A DNA stretch of 64,000 nucleotides from Gonatopus flavifemur (Eukaryota; Arthropoda; Insecta; Hymenoptera; Dryinidae). The DNA is taken from assembly GCA_018340375.1 (NCBI GenBank), contig JAFFJZ010000053.1:558001-622000 (forward strand), in the 5' to 3' direction. The notes beneath the pieces were generated by a model. It was not told the DNA's origin and searched no databases. It saw only the letters and a program-made list of their open reading frames with translations. A program made the position numbers and the translations under genes. Shown here one piece after another: positions 46,167 to 56,886 of the stretch; within the stretch, counting starts at the first letter, position 1, and each line of letters begins with the position of its first letter.

Positions 46167-47339
46167 TTAAAGTTCAGATGAATTAATAGTATTTTCATTG
46201 AAAAACTCCAGGATTTTGTTGCGAATACCAATGGCAGTTCCATTTTGAGGGGAAATGTGTCCTAAGTAAACACTTCTGGGCTCTTGAAGAAGAACTATGT
46301 GTTCTTCTATTACAGTTCTTTGGTATCTTTTGTTTCCTTGTTCTATAGTTTTCATCGTCTTGTTTTTACGCCCATCGAAAAATAACACCTGCAATGGCTT
46401 CCGTTCTACTTCCTGCTGATGTTTCACTAATTTTCCAGTTCTCGATCTTTCTCTTTTAATTTTACTTCCATCTATTATAAGTTCGGTATTTTCATTCGTG
46501 ATAAGACCTGTGTCTACCAGCGCAGCACTAGCGAGCATCGCAGCTGCTTTATTTGACATTTTGGAGCGATCAGCGACTTCAGCAACAGTAGGTAATTGGA
46601 GTCTCGTTTGAAATGTCGATTTGGATATATGTCTTTTACTCTGAAAATCCGGATCTGTATCAGAATGAAGATCGGTTACGATATTCGAACTTGATGTTAT
46701 TGTGACATCACATTCATCTAACGTTACAGTTGCTGTTATGGGATGAGATGTGCTAGTCGAAGCTGCAACATATCTCATTTCATTTTGTTCTTTCTGTTTG
46801 AGCATTTCCTGCAGTTTATCAGTTGATACTTTATCCATTTCACCTATTTTCATACGCCTCTCTTCACGTTGATCTCTTAAAAAGTTTCTTTCAATTTTGG
46901 GAACTTTCTTTTTGCACATACATTTTTCATCATCTAGACATTTGCAAGCACACACATCAAATAAAGTTTCTTGAGCTTTTTGGAGGAAAAAATCCCTTCT
47001 TTTCATAGCTGCAGGGTTCTGCTGTGATGGTGAGAGTTTTTTTCTGATATTACTATACTCTTTATGATATTTCTGCAATTTCCGAATCGATGAATTCAAA
47101 TATTCAACAGGAAGTGAGGTTTTGGTCCAAATCTCAAAAACTTTCTCACATACAATTTTCACTACAACAGAAAATGGAGGATCCTCTCCAGTATCATTTA
47201 TCATGTTCTTCTGCACAAATAAAAAATATGACATAACATCCCTATATGTAGGTAACACATCCTCCTTAATTTTTTGAGGAAAACCAAACACAGCACAATC
47301 ACCAGCTCTTAGTTTCTTATTTTTTGTAGGTCGTACCAT
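46167..47339 (-). pseudogene. hAT-like transposase relic, copy 2, C-terminus lost
   Basis: From ATG at 47339 (MVRPTKNKKLRAGDCAVFGF) the frame is open for 390 codons. The open frame begins upstream at 47486, but the extra 49 residues are hydrophobic and unlike the family. An N-terminal segment with DVLPTYRDVMSYFLFV and IWTKTSLPVEYL is followed by a Cys-rich linker (CACKCLDDEKCMCKKK) and then the start of the core (LPTVAEVADRSKMSNKAAAM, VLFFDGRK). It parallels copy 1 (24341-29015) in order and motifs, but the two are very diverged. The rest of the catalytic domain is absent after 46167, where an unrelated repeat begins. There are no internal stops, so this fragment could still be transcribed. 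Confidence 0.6.
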
Positions 47340-48412
47340 TTTTATTCGTTCTTCATATATCTCTTTCAACAGGAAATAATTAGGGATTAGGAATTGGGAT
47401 CTGGAAAGAAATATGGAACATATCATCATCATGAGACATACATAAGAAACGTGAATTGAAATACAAATTATTATCACGAAAAGCACTTATGAGTGATCCA
47501 TTTATGTCTGGATACTTCCATGAATTCTACACTGAGAGGAAATTATTGTAGATAAAAAACATAACCTATAAATTCGTGATTGTAATTGTAGGACAAAGGG
47601 TGGTTAATCTTTTGCTTTTGTAATCTTAATTATATGGTTGATAACCAAAACTATCATAGTAGAAACCGAGATATAGTTGAAACCGTTATTTACCAAAATT
47701 TGTTTTCCGTATATTGATAACGAGGCTCAATTAACTAACATTTTCAAATGATTGTCAGAATGATTAGGTGATTCACTTTTTCTTACCGCAACGTGATGTA
47801 TTCCATGGCTTAAAAATTCTTGTTAACAAGTTAACGCCATATCGGTTCACAAGCAATGACAATCATGACAATCCATACATATCTCCAGTATTCGTTACTC
47901 ACAGTAATATCAGAGGGCATAAACTGAAATGAATAATTTCCAGACGGACTTCAGCGCCGCCGTACGGCAAGGCACTGGAAACAATTTTGAATGAATATGC
48001 TCAAACATACTACTTCAGAAACTATTATTATTTGATTGTTACTGTTGTCAGTATATTCATTTAAAATCAGTTCAAGTGCCCTTCCGTACACTCTATTTAC
48101 CATTCATCCCCCCCCCCCTCCCACCTCCTATCGTCTTCTGTGGTATTCATGTATGTATTCCCTTAACCCATCTACCCTTTTGAAGTGTTTTCAAGTACGT
48201 ACATAGTATCATTTGATCCTCACCTTCGTCGAAGTTGGAAAATCTCTGAAAATAGAATTTTTTCTTGAATTTGAATCGAGGAGGGAGAACCCTAAATATT
48301 AATATTTTTGGATGAAATTTTTTCCACGTTAGTTTGACACCAAATGGCACTGATTTTTGCTTGTTCCCGATTCAAATTCCAAATTTCGTGTTTTTCGACC
48401 CACCCTACCCCA
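47340..48412. other. No supported gene; weak word cluster
   Basis: Words such as GGTTGATAACCAAAACTATCA lie near 47635-47720 and resemble the cluster at 41481-41700. A C-run lies near 48109-48120. The remainder has no recognisable feature. Confidence 0.3.
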
Positions 48413-48755
48413 AGCAGCAATAGAATTTCGAAGTATATACGACATAGGAACGTTCGTAGAATGTACGAATGAGATACAAAGAACACATAATGAACGTCCA
48501 TAGAATATTCGAATGAGTTTGTTTTAAATATACTTGGAACGTATATAGTACATCCGAAATGTACGATATTCATTCAATCAACGTTCGATTGACGTACCGT
48601 CGTATATTTGATTACATACGTTCGATGGATGTGCATATTACCCAAGTAGCAACAGAAGTTCAAAGTATATACGGAATAGAAACGTTCATAGAATGTACGG
48701 ATGAGATACGAAGAACATATAATGAACGTCCATAGAATATTCGAATAAGACTGTC
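48413..48755. mobile_element. CCCA-ended GAACGTTC/ATTCGAATATTC element, tandem pair
   Basis: CCCAAGCAGCAATAGAATTT at 48413 and CCCAAGTAGCAACAGAAGTT at about 48640 start two copies in the same orientation. The first runs about 227 bases and the second is cut at the piggyBac TTAA at 48756. Both are inverted relatives of 31300-31615. Confidence 0.5.
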
Positions 48756-48759
48756 TTAA

Positions 48760-49420
48760 CCCTCATACGTCTCTCAGAAGAAATCACAAATGAGATCCTA
48801 ATGGGTGGAATTTCACCCATCTATTTTGTTCGGTTTTGATATGTCGATGTGACTCTTATTCCTATCTGGTACAAAGTTTGATTTGATTTGTTCAAAACTA
48901 CAATAATTTAAAGCTTACAGTTTTTACAAAAATATACAGCTTCCTTATATTCACCACATAAGTACTCATGATACTTGGCGCAAGCTAAATATGCTTTGCG
49001 ATCTTTTTTAACACATACTTGACATCGGGCACCATTAGATATTTGAGGTTTCTTGATGTTTGATGCAGAACATGATGGTACAAGATCGCCAGCAGAATTT
49101 CTTCGCAAATCGTTAAAAAGCTGAAGGGCTGCATCGCTTCTTGGTGTTCTACGTCTTCTGAGGATTTCAGCATTTACCAATTCTGCTCCAAGTTCCTCGA
49201 GGAACAATCGCCTTCAAGATAATTCATTTTTGTTCCAGTTTGGATCAATTTCAGTCCATGACACATATGCATCAACACTCGAAACGTCAATCATATTTCC
49301 AAACAAGCAATATGGCCAACGATTAGTTTTCGTTTTGAGTGTACGGTAGTGTGGGACAGCTTTTGGTTGTGCCCTATAACTTTTGATCAAGTCCATTTTA
49401 TAGAGACTCATGTGGATCAT
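48760..49420 (-). mobile_element. piggyBac element, 3' part only
   Basis: TTAA at 48756-48759 is followed by CCCTCATACG, a piggyBac-type end, and by a minus-strand transposase C-terminus. The element cannot be followed beyond about 49420, and its other end is not seen. It is truncated. Confidence 0.65.
48908..49420 (-). pseudogene. piggyBac transposase C-terminal fragment
   Basis: The minus-strand frame from 49420 to 48908 reads through one TGA (49214-49216). It matches the end of piggyBac transposases: the KTNRWPYCLFGNMIDVSSVDAY stretch typical of the last part of the DDD domain (here with RWP and NMID), FLEELGAELV, then a Cys-rich zinc-binding tail (CQVC ... C ... LC ... CKNCKL). The catalytic Asp residues lie upstream and are missing. 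It is non-functional. Confidence 0.75.
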
Positions 49421-50371
49421 TGGAAAGCTACAAGGCTCAGCTCACTTTTTGCTGAAGTAACTACATTGATTAAGTTGAGTAGAAAAATTTTATAGCCATT
49501 TTTGTGGAACATCGACTTTTGCACAGAAAAAAATTTGTACGGTAGTGTGGGACACTCTAAAAAATCCACCAAATTTGGCAAAATATAAAGTAAGAACACC
49601 AAAAATGTAGAGGAAATCAAATTGCATTTATTTAAAAATCCTTCAATGGCAAAAACAACAACAGAAAATGGCATTTGAACCATCTTATGGGGTAAAATTC
49701 ACCAAGTGTTCCCACCTGAAAATTTCAATCCCATCAATGTTGATGAAATTCCATGAATTTGTTGTACTAGTGACCCTCCTCAAATTGTGTCAACACCAGG
49801 TTTCTAGGAAGTCAGGTTTTTGTAGTACAGGGGTTTAAATTTTCAAAATTTTTATGATCTGCGTTTTTTCGAAAAATCATCATCCTCATTAATTCCATTT
49901 AATGAAAATATGTTATCATTGATATTTTCAGGATTTTTTCTAAATTTGACGATAACAATACTTTTATCCATGCAAAAGGAATATTTCACATAGAAATTCG
50001 ATTTTTAAAAGTATTTTCGCATTTTCTGGTCACTGCACCCTTTTTGATATTGATGAAACCTTGATAAATCGAAAGCTTGATTCCTTCGCTTCAAAATCAT
50101 ATAGGTTTAAAAATGGGACGAAGAAATTTCCCCAAGGTACAGAGTTCCGAGTGTGTACGTATCGTACCTTGAGTGCGTGACGATCACACCATCGATTTTC
50201 AGTGTATTGTTTTATGAAAAAAGTAGTTATCGAATTTATCTTCTCAATTTTGCCTACCACATTGCTCAATACAACCATCTAGATTACCCCCTTCGAATGA
50301 ATAATTGATTCACGACACACGGTTGAAGGAAACACGTCATACTTTATTAGAACATTATTGTAATAATTAGT
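49421..50371. other. No supported gene
   Basis: The word GTACGGTAGTGTGGGACA near 49540 repeats an 18-base stretch inside the piggyBac coding region near 49340. Otherwise I see no element or gene up to the LTR at 50372. Confidence 0.3.
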
Positions 50372-52901
50372 TGTAACGTCCGGGAGCCGAACGTGCATGA
50401 ATATTTATCTAAGTTTCAATTTATAAATTTTAATTTAACTTGAATGCCTCTGAGTAGCGCGAGGCCTAAGTGAAACTGGATTCGGAGCTAAAACTTGTGC
50501 CCACGGGACCAGTATTTTCTTGTTGGGAATAGGAAATCGTGAAATGGATTCGGATAGGACTTTAAGGAATCACGAGTTGTTGCACTGTCGCAAAGGATGC
50601 ATTCGAAAATCAAATACAACCTTAACGACAACATTTACCACTTTTCGAGAAAAGTGGCTCGGGTGTGAAGCTGTAAGAGGAGGAAGAAAAGGGAATGATC
50701 AAAGGTGTAGGAATGAAAGATTAGTTGTTGGAATAACATAGAATTTACTCAATTGAAATTTTACACTGAAACTTGTGGAGAAAACTTTGAATTTACATCA
50801 ATATGAATATAACAGTTAATAATATCTAATTCTACCTTTTGTTGCATTATCGATGCGCCCCTCGAGTCTTCCTGTCTCTGGTTCAATGAACTTAATCGTG
50901 ATTTATTTCACTACAACCACTTCACCACTAATTTAAGTCCTGAGAGATGAGTCTTAAGGATTAAAATTGACACTGAATTCAAATTAAAACGGAACTGTAA
51001 CTAAATCGAAAACTAAGTTGAAATGAAAGTTTGATTTGAAAAGATGAACTTAACGTGTTTTATCTTTGTCGCGGCGAGAATCTGCCCGGGGTTTTTTTCT
51101 GTACCAAGGAAGTAACCTCGGTTTACCCCCAATTATGGCGATTTTGGTCGGTCAGTGGGGTCATTTGACTAATTAGAAACCACTAATTGTCCCACCGACT
51201 GGAATTCACCCTGTGGTGGGAGGCATTGACGAATCAAAAGGTCAGTGCTCTTGACTTCGTCATCTTCTTGTACGTCTTTTCTATGTCGTGAAGACCATAG
51301 GTGGGGTCGTTCTTGAAGAACATTGGTTAGATAACTTATACATCCCTTCTTCCGTATTGTTCTCACGCACAGCATCGATGACTAAATTCGAAGTCATGAG
51401 AGAGCGTGTAATGTTTATAAGTAACATAAACATAACATTGGTTATCAAGCCTCCAATGTTGGAACCTGAGGAATATTCTTCAGGTTTCCGTTTATAATAA
51501 ATCTTCACCTTATCGAAAGGAAGTTTGGTCTTGCCATGATGATTCGGATAAAGAAATTCCAGTCCGTGGGATCTATGAACCACATATTATAAAACTGTCA
51601 AATTATTATTGATTGAAAAATATTCTAAAAAAAAAACCCCCTGTCTGACCAATAATCGTACAACATTCGTTACATGAAAATGTACTATATCAAATCAGAG
51701 TATTCTCCCATACAACCTGAATCTAACTTATGATAATATTAATTCATGGAATCAAAATCATTTAATTATGAAAAATTGCACATGACTAAACTCGAATTCA
51801 TTCTGTTTCAAACCATGCACTACAATGAAAATAACACTGTACTTGCATACAATGCAACATGCATTTTAGTCATTCCTATTCAAATTCAATGATATGGAAT
51901 TTCCATAAATATTCTTATAACTATTATTATTAATTATTGCTATCCTGTCAAATTGTCAATTGTAATGAATGACATACTCGTATCGTAAATAGGAGATTTG
52001 ATCAATTTCAGAGCATGCGAGTTGGTTCTAGATTGAAAAATCATGAATTATAATATTGTTATTGATTACAATCAATCAAATATTCCTTTGACATGCTCTC
52101 GAACGAAGGTGTCATTTAGACTCGATTCTTTCATTCGATTTAATTAGATTTTCTCCCCTTTTTACAGAGTAACGTGGTAAAACTTATATAAGCCCTTAGA
52201 AATATGATGCAATTGCATAAAACAAGAGAAAACTACATGCTATCTATCATTCCAATTCCCCACGATAGTTACTATACAGGTGATTACCTCTACCTCATAC
52301 AGATATCTGATTTTGTCTTAAAGGATTGGAATTTTCATGTAATGATAGAATATTGAAGAGAGATTACCCTGTAAATAAAATCATGTGAAATTGTTGTTGA
52401 TTATAATTAAAACTAAGAGGAATAACTTTCAATCAGGAAGAAAGTATTAGGAGTACAGGAATCATAAGGAGTGACTCGTCGAAGATTTGTCAATGGACCT
52501 ATTATGATTATGTCCATTTCGTCGACCTATGTTCGAGAGTCGTATTGCACTCCAGAGTCAAGATGTATAGGCACGCATTGGTGTGCGTACATGCGTGTGT
52601 GCACACAGCGTACCATTGTTCCGTTCTTCACGGAGTATCGATACAGAGAAGAATGATTTCATCATGCATACTTCTTGCACGTATGACATAGAATTCTTCT
52701 TCTCGATTTAACGCATTCCTTATTTTAAGAAGGATAAATCTTTGATGAAAATGTCAATTCTATTATAATTAAAGTGAATATATATATAGATATAAATTGA
52801 GTGAATATATGAATATTCGTATATATGGATACTGTGTATATATGAATACATATACACATATATTATATGAATGAATCAAAAATCCATCCGAGGACGTTAC
52901 A
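50372..52901 (-). repeat. 3' LTR, about 2.53 kb, 10-bp inverted ends
   Basis: The LTR reads TGTAACGTCC at its start (52901 on the minus strand) and GGACGTTACA at its end (50372). It directly follows the polypurine tract. A TATA box (TTATATAAG on the minus strand, about 52184-52192) would place U3 at the right-hand part. There is no ORF of note inside. The end at 50372 rests on the 10-base inverted match; a comparison with the 5' LTR outside the window would settle it. Confidence 0.6.
52184..52192 (-). promoter_or_regulatory. Candidate LTR TATA box
   Basis: TTATATAAG on the minus strand lies about 710 bases into the LTR from its 5' end. The position is compatible with a U3/R promoter for full-length retroelement RNA. 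No initiator was assigned. Confidence 0.35.
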
Positions 52902-52912
52902 TCCCCCCCCTT
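52902..52912 (-). promoter_or_regulatory. Polypurine tract
   Basis: AAGGGGGGGGA on the minus strand lies immediately before the LTR start TGTAACG. This is the expected plus-strand DNA primer site for reverse transcription and fixes the LTR boundary. Confidence 0.75.
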
Positions 52913-52939
52913 ATAATAAAATGGGAAAAATTTAAGACA

Positions 52940-55090
52940 TTAAATTTTTTCCATTTTACTCAGATAGGATCTGAGTCCTGGATCTAAGTCAGTCGGAAAG
53001 TTCGGACTTTGGAGGTGTTCATTACCTCTCCGCATTTCAGTAAGGTCAATATGATATGGGTTCACAGAAGGAATATTCTGAGTAGGTGCTGATGCAGGAC
53101 ATCCCGTTGAAGTTGATGGCCTTGGTCCTGGTTCACTACTGATAACAGTTGGTATATGTTGTTCAGATTCCCCTTGTATTTCCTCATCAGCAGTTACATT
53201 CGGTGTATTGTTCGCCAAATGGAGCAGTAAATGCGCAATTGCATCGATAAAAGCTCCCAAAATATGACTGCTACATCCATATACACTGTGGATAGTGTAT
53301 CCATGAACTATCACACTCAGAATATACTTAATGATCCCAAAGATAGTGATCACTGCAAATACTGCGCTGCTGAATTGTCCAAAAATTAGAAAACCGGACC
53401 AAAATTTACTGAGCGCGTCACTGACCATCTTTTCCACGGTACCGGTGTCTATGAAATTGCTGAAATTGATATCGTCTGTGTGAGACGACTTTCCTATAGC
53501 TCCTCTGGTGATTGTATTCAGATAGGCCGGTTTCTCCGCTGGGAATAGGATATGTTCTCTCAATGCCTCCAAATCTAGGTCCCCGTATATTCCGCTGGTT
53601 GCTAATGATTTTGGTGTTAAATATTTCCAACTCGGTGTCGTCATTGGTCCCAATAATTGCGGTTGGAACGTTGTATGTTTTGAGGCTGGCCATGTAATCC
53701 AGGTGCCTTCCAAATTCCACATCCCTGGTAATAGTGGATTACAGTCTTTTTCGGTTCCTTTGGTTACCATAATTCTTGATTTCGGTTTGAGGAAATAACT
53801 ATTATTCCAAGCGGTTACAGGTAGTTCTTCGTAACACTCTACAGTATTCCCGATTTTCACTTCCACTGGAATACATTCCAGTACATGCACCACCTCTGAT
53901 GCAATAACAGCCATATATCCGGGTTTTTTCATGATAATCCTCGCGAACTCATCAGGTTCGTGAGTTGCTAACATCAAGGCATGTCTCAGAATTTGTTTTT
54001 CCAGGAGACATCTTTGCGTAATGACGTCTTGATACAATAAACTGACTTGATTTCTGATGTGTGTCTCGAGGTATACGAATTTCACGTTGACATATGCAAG
54101 AACATCCAAGTTGTCTGGGTTAACTCCGGTTGCTGAAGTAAATGTAGCTCCTTTCCTTGTTTCTAATATAAATAATTTCGGATGTTCTGTGCTTAATAAT
54201 GTATACCCACAGATGGTCTCTTTTCTCTGTGGAGTGAGAGCGAATGTTATATCTCCGCTTGTTACTGTGTAGATTTCTGGATGAAAATGTGATAGCGTGT
54301 CCCTCATTTTGGTAGCCATTCCCTCATAAAGTACGTTATAATGTTCGAATTTGCAGGATGATTCAGGTACAACGCTCCAATAAGTATATTCTCCCTTCTC
54401 GTCAATACAGTTCCCATCATTCAAGTCACACCTTACACCGGAATTCAAAATGATTTTGTTGCTATCTAAATGAATTTTTGCTAAGTAGCTTCTCAATGTG
54501 ATTTCAACCGTTGCTTGTACCACCACCTTCTCAAAACTTCTATATCGATCAGAAAAGTATGCTCCAGAACATTTTCCATCTGCATCCACTGATCCTGCCA
54601 ATGTGACTGTTTTCGATACCGTTGAGTTTACTTTAAGATCCGTAATACTATGATCGTTTGGTAATTTCAATACTCCAATTGTATGGAGGTTTTTACATTT
54701 TTCGAAATCCAGATCCATGAAATATTCAGCTCTCCCATCCAAGACGATAGAATTGTGAGAATGCATCCCACAATAATAAGCTGTTCTGTCGATTTTTACC
54801 CGACACTGCGATACCATGGTATGTTTATACTCCGCCAACTGCAGCAACTGAATATATGCGTCGCTGGTTGTCAAATTATAATCTCCTAATCGGCAATCCC
54901 CAATATCCGAAAGTGAAAAGGTTGTGACATTCATACTGGTTCCTCCACAGTCATATCCCAAGAGCGTATTTCCTCCCTTCGCTCCCAATATTAAAAATAA
55001 TAAAATTAATTGAATCATCTGCAACATTCCAAATTTGAGTATTAAATTCGCGATCTTGGTTTGTTCCAAGGGGTATTTTCTCTTGGACAA
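52940..55090 (-). CDS. Envelope-like glycoprotein, chuvirus/mononegavirus type
   Basis: This is an uninterrupted ORF of 716 codons. A hydrophobic signal segment lies at about residues 22-38. The mature ectodomain opens with GYDCGG and is Cys-rich, with YYCGMHSH, VTLAGSVDADGKCSGAY and several N-glycosylation motifs (NVT, NLT, NST). A membrane anchor lies at about residues 565-603, followed by a cytoplasmic tail of about 110 residues rich in Pro and Ser. I see no furin site followed by a fusion peptide as in the F-type Env of classical errantiviruses. The pattern (C-G-M-x-S-H, LAGS, long N-terminal Cys-rich part) matches what I know of chuvirus and related negative-strand RNA virus glycoproteins, which are fusogens of class III type. 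It would be made from a spliced or subgenomic RNA. The family assignment is by eye. Confidence 0.65.
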   Translation of the reverse strand: MSKRKYPLEQTKIANLILKFGMLQMIQLILLFLILGAKGGNTLLGYDCGGTSMNVTTFSLSDIGDCRLGDYNLTTSDAYIQLLQLAEYKHTMVSQCRVKIDRTAYYCGMHSHNSIVLDGRAEYFMDLDFEKCKNLHTIGVLKLPNDHSITDLKVNSTVSKTVTLAGSVDADGKCSGAYFSDRYRSFEKVVVQATVEITLRSYLAKIHLDSNKIILNSGVRCDLNDGNCIDEKGEYTYWSVVPESSCKFEHYNVLYEGMATKMRDTLSHFHPEIYTVTSGDITFALTPQRKETICGYTLLSTEHPKLFILETRKGATFTSATGVNPDNLDVLAYVNVKFVYLETHIRNQVSLLYQDVITQRCLLEKQILRHALMLATHEPDEFARIIMKKPGYMAVIASEVVHVLECIPVEVKIGNTVECYEELPVTAWNNSYFLKPKSRIMVTKGTEKDCNPLLPGMWNLEGTWITWPASKHTTFQPQLLGPMTTPSWKYLTPKSLATSGIYGDLDLEALREHILFPAEKPAYLNTITRGAIGKSSHTDDINFSNFIDTGTVEKMVSDALSKFWSGFLIFGQFSSAVFAVITIFGIIKYILSVIVHGYTIHSVYGCSSHILGAFIDAIAHLLLHLANNTPNVTADEEIQGESEQHIPTVISSEPGPRPSTSTGCPASAPTQNIPSVNPYHIDLTEMRRGNEHLQSPNFPTDLDPGLRSYLSKMEKI

Positions 55091-55325
55091 AAAGAAAATT
55101 CTATATCGAATTCAATCACTTCACCATTGACCATACTTGGTTGAAAATTCCAACTAATTCATTTCTCTTATTATTTTTTTTTTCAAACTGGTCAAAAATT
55201 ACATACATTCAGTGAATTTTGGAGTTCTGAATATTGCGATCTTCCTTTTTGTACAAGTATGCCAATCGTTTGTTCGGAAGGTTGTGTTGAAGAAATTAGA
55301 ATCTGGAATCTTAGGTAAAACAACA

Positions 55326-55517
55326 TTATAATTTTATTCTGCTATCGAGGCATGAGTACATTGCACGTGGATACTCTAATTTGGCCACATTTCTTTTCTT
55401 TGGAAAATTGGAGATTCTTGAGTTCAGATAGTCATTGAGGCACTCCAACAATGCTTCTGAAATTTCCCATGATCTTTGAGGTTCAAGAAACCTTATGAAA
55501 ACTACAATTAAGTCCAT
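55326..55517 (-). CDS. Possible small accessory ORF between Tudor-like ORF and env
   Basis: This is a 63-codon minus-strand ORF in the 670-base gap between the Tudor-like ORF and env. It has a hydrophobic start and a basic middle and resembles nothing I know. It could be an accessory protein, part of a leader for the env message, or chance. Confidence 0.2.
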   Translation of the reverse strand: MDLIVVFIRFLEPQRSWEISEALLECLNDYLNSRISNFPKKRNVAKLEYPRAMYSCLDSRIKL

Positions 55518-55759
55518 AATATAATCCTACGAGATTACTGGAATAGAAAAATTCTTCTCATATACAAAAAAAGAAAAATTAAATTTACGCGTATGTTCAG
55601 ATCATGGCACCGTGCATATTACAATCCGAGTTCCTGTTTTTTTTTTTTTTTATTCCAAAATTTGGCTATTGTTCATTGCTTATAACTATATATATATACT
55701 ATGTGCTAGTCTCTTTTTGTTCTCATGAATCACTTCACTTTTCCCCCAACATTTGAAAC

Positions 55760-56665
55760 TTAGTCCACTTCATCCATCCTTTGACCGTTTTCATCGATAT
55801 CATTAAAGTCGATATCGTCCAGGTTGAAAACGTTGTTCTCCCCAAGATTCTCTTCGCCTGGCCCCTCTGCATCCTCTTCTTCGTTTTCTCCATTCTCTCC
55901 CTCTTGTTCGTTTTGGACAGGACGTTCTGATCCTGAAGCGTACCCATCATCAACCTCAATGAAGTATCTCAATGGTTCACCCCTGCCACTGATTTCTCTC
56001 CTGGACTCTGCCACTCTTGCTCCCCTCTCTAGGAGTTCTTCGCTCAGAGTGACCCATCTATTTACTCCGAAGTCCCAGAAATGAATTTCCACGTCGATGC
56101 TGTTATCGGGGTTGCACTCGTCGATTTCGACGCTAACTGTTTCCCCATATAGCAATTCCTTAACATATTCCACCCTACTGGCAGGCCATCTACCTGGTAA
56201 CGCCGGTTGTATGTGGTGAATCGCGGCCGGGATGACTTGCCACGGAACCAGGGTATACCTCTCAGGTATTTCCCTGATACATTTTCCCCAGATCAATCTG
56301 GTGCAACCAGAATCTCCCATAAAGATTTCATAGACCTGGTCTCTTAAGTCTACGTCGTTGGTCTCGTCTTCCACGACGTCCAGGTCCTCTCCGTCGCTGA
56401 CTCGGGCCACGATTTCAGCCCTGACCCATCTTGAGGAAGAAACCCTAGCCATACAGGGATACCCTGTTGGTAGGAATTTGCGGTCACACGCATACTTCTC
56501 CTGAACAAATGGGAAGCGCGCTTCCAAATCAAAAAGTTTCTTCCTCATGGGCGGGTCCAACGGTTTTATGTTAAAATTATTGATAGAATGTATGTATGAG
56601 ATCGTGGCGTCAAACGTGTCGGGAAGTTTCCTAACGTCAAACCTTGGGATTCTTTTGAATTCCAT
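55760..56665 (-). CDS. Tudor-domain-like protein encoded by the retroelement
   Basis: This ORF has 301 codons and no interruptions. Residues about 18-200 follow the layout of an extended Tudor domain. There is an opening strand (FDATISYIHSINNFNI), then TGYPCMARVSSSRWVRAEIV, the position where host Tudors have CxAxxxxDxxWYRA. Next is VYEIFMGDSGCTRLI (host V.F.DYGN), IREIPERYTLVPWQVIPAAI (host L..IP......PWQAI) and a C-terminal strand pair (SVEIDECN, DVEIHFWDFGVNRW). Two aromatic cage positions (WYRA Tyr and DYG Tyr) are replaced by Val and Ser. The last 70 residues are acidic and probably disordered. Host Tudor domains bind dimethyl-arginine of Piwi proteins in germ granules. A role in countering or hitching onto the piRNA pathway is inference. 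The ORF lies between pol and env. Confidence 0.6.
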   Translation of the reverse strand: MEFKRIPRFDVRKLPDTFDATISYIHSINNFNIKPLDPPMRKKLFDLEARFPFVQEKYACDRKFLPTGYPCMARVSSSRWVRAEIVARVSDGEDLDVVEDETNDVDLRDQVYEIFMGDSGCTRLIWGKCIREIPERYTLVPWQVIPAAIHHIQPALPGRWPASRVEYVKELLYGETVSVEIDECNPDNSIDVEIHFWDFGVNRWVTLSEELLERGARVAESRREISGRGEPLRYFIEVDDGYASGSERPVQNEQEGENGENEEEDAEGPGEENLGENNVFNLDDIDFNDIDENGQRMDEVD

Positions 56666-56886
56666 CTGTCAAAAATAAAAAATAAAATCCTGGGTTTACC
56701 CAGTCATCCTCCAATCTCCAGCGTAGTGTCAAGAAGAGAGTGAAGCAGAAGGAAAAGATCAAAGCGAATGGGAGTAAGTGAACACCCCTCCTTTTTCATC
56801 ATCATTATTCATTTATTTGTTGTTTATTCATTTATTCATTTATCACTATCTATTTATCTATTATTCATTTATTCCTGATTAGTGAG

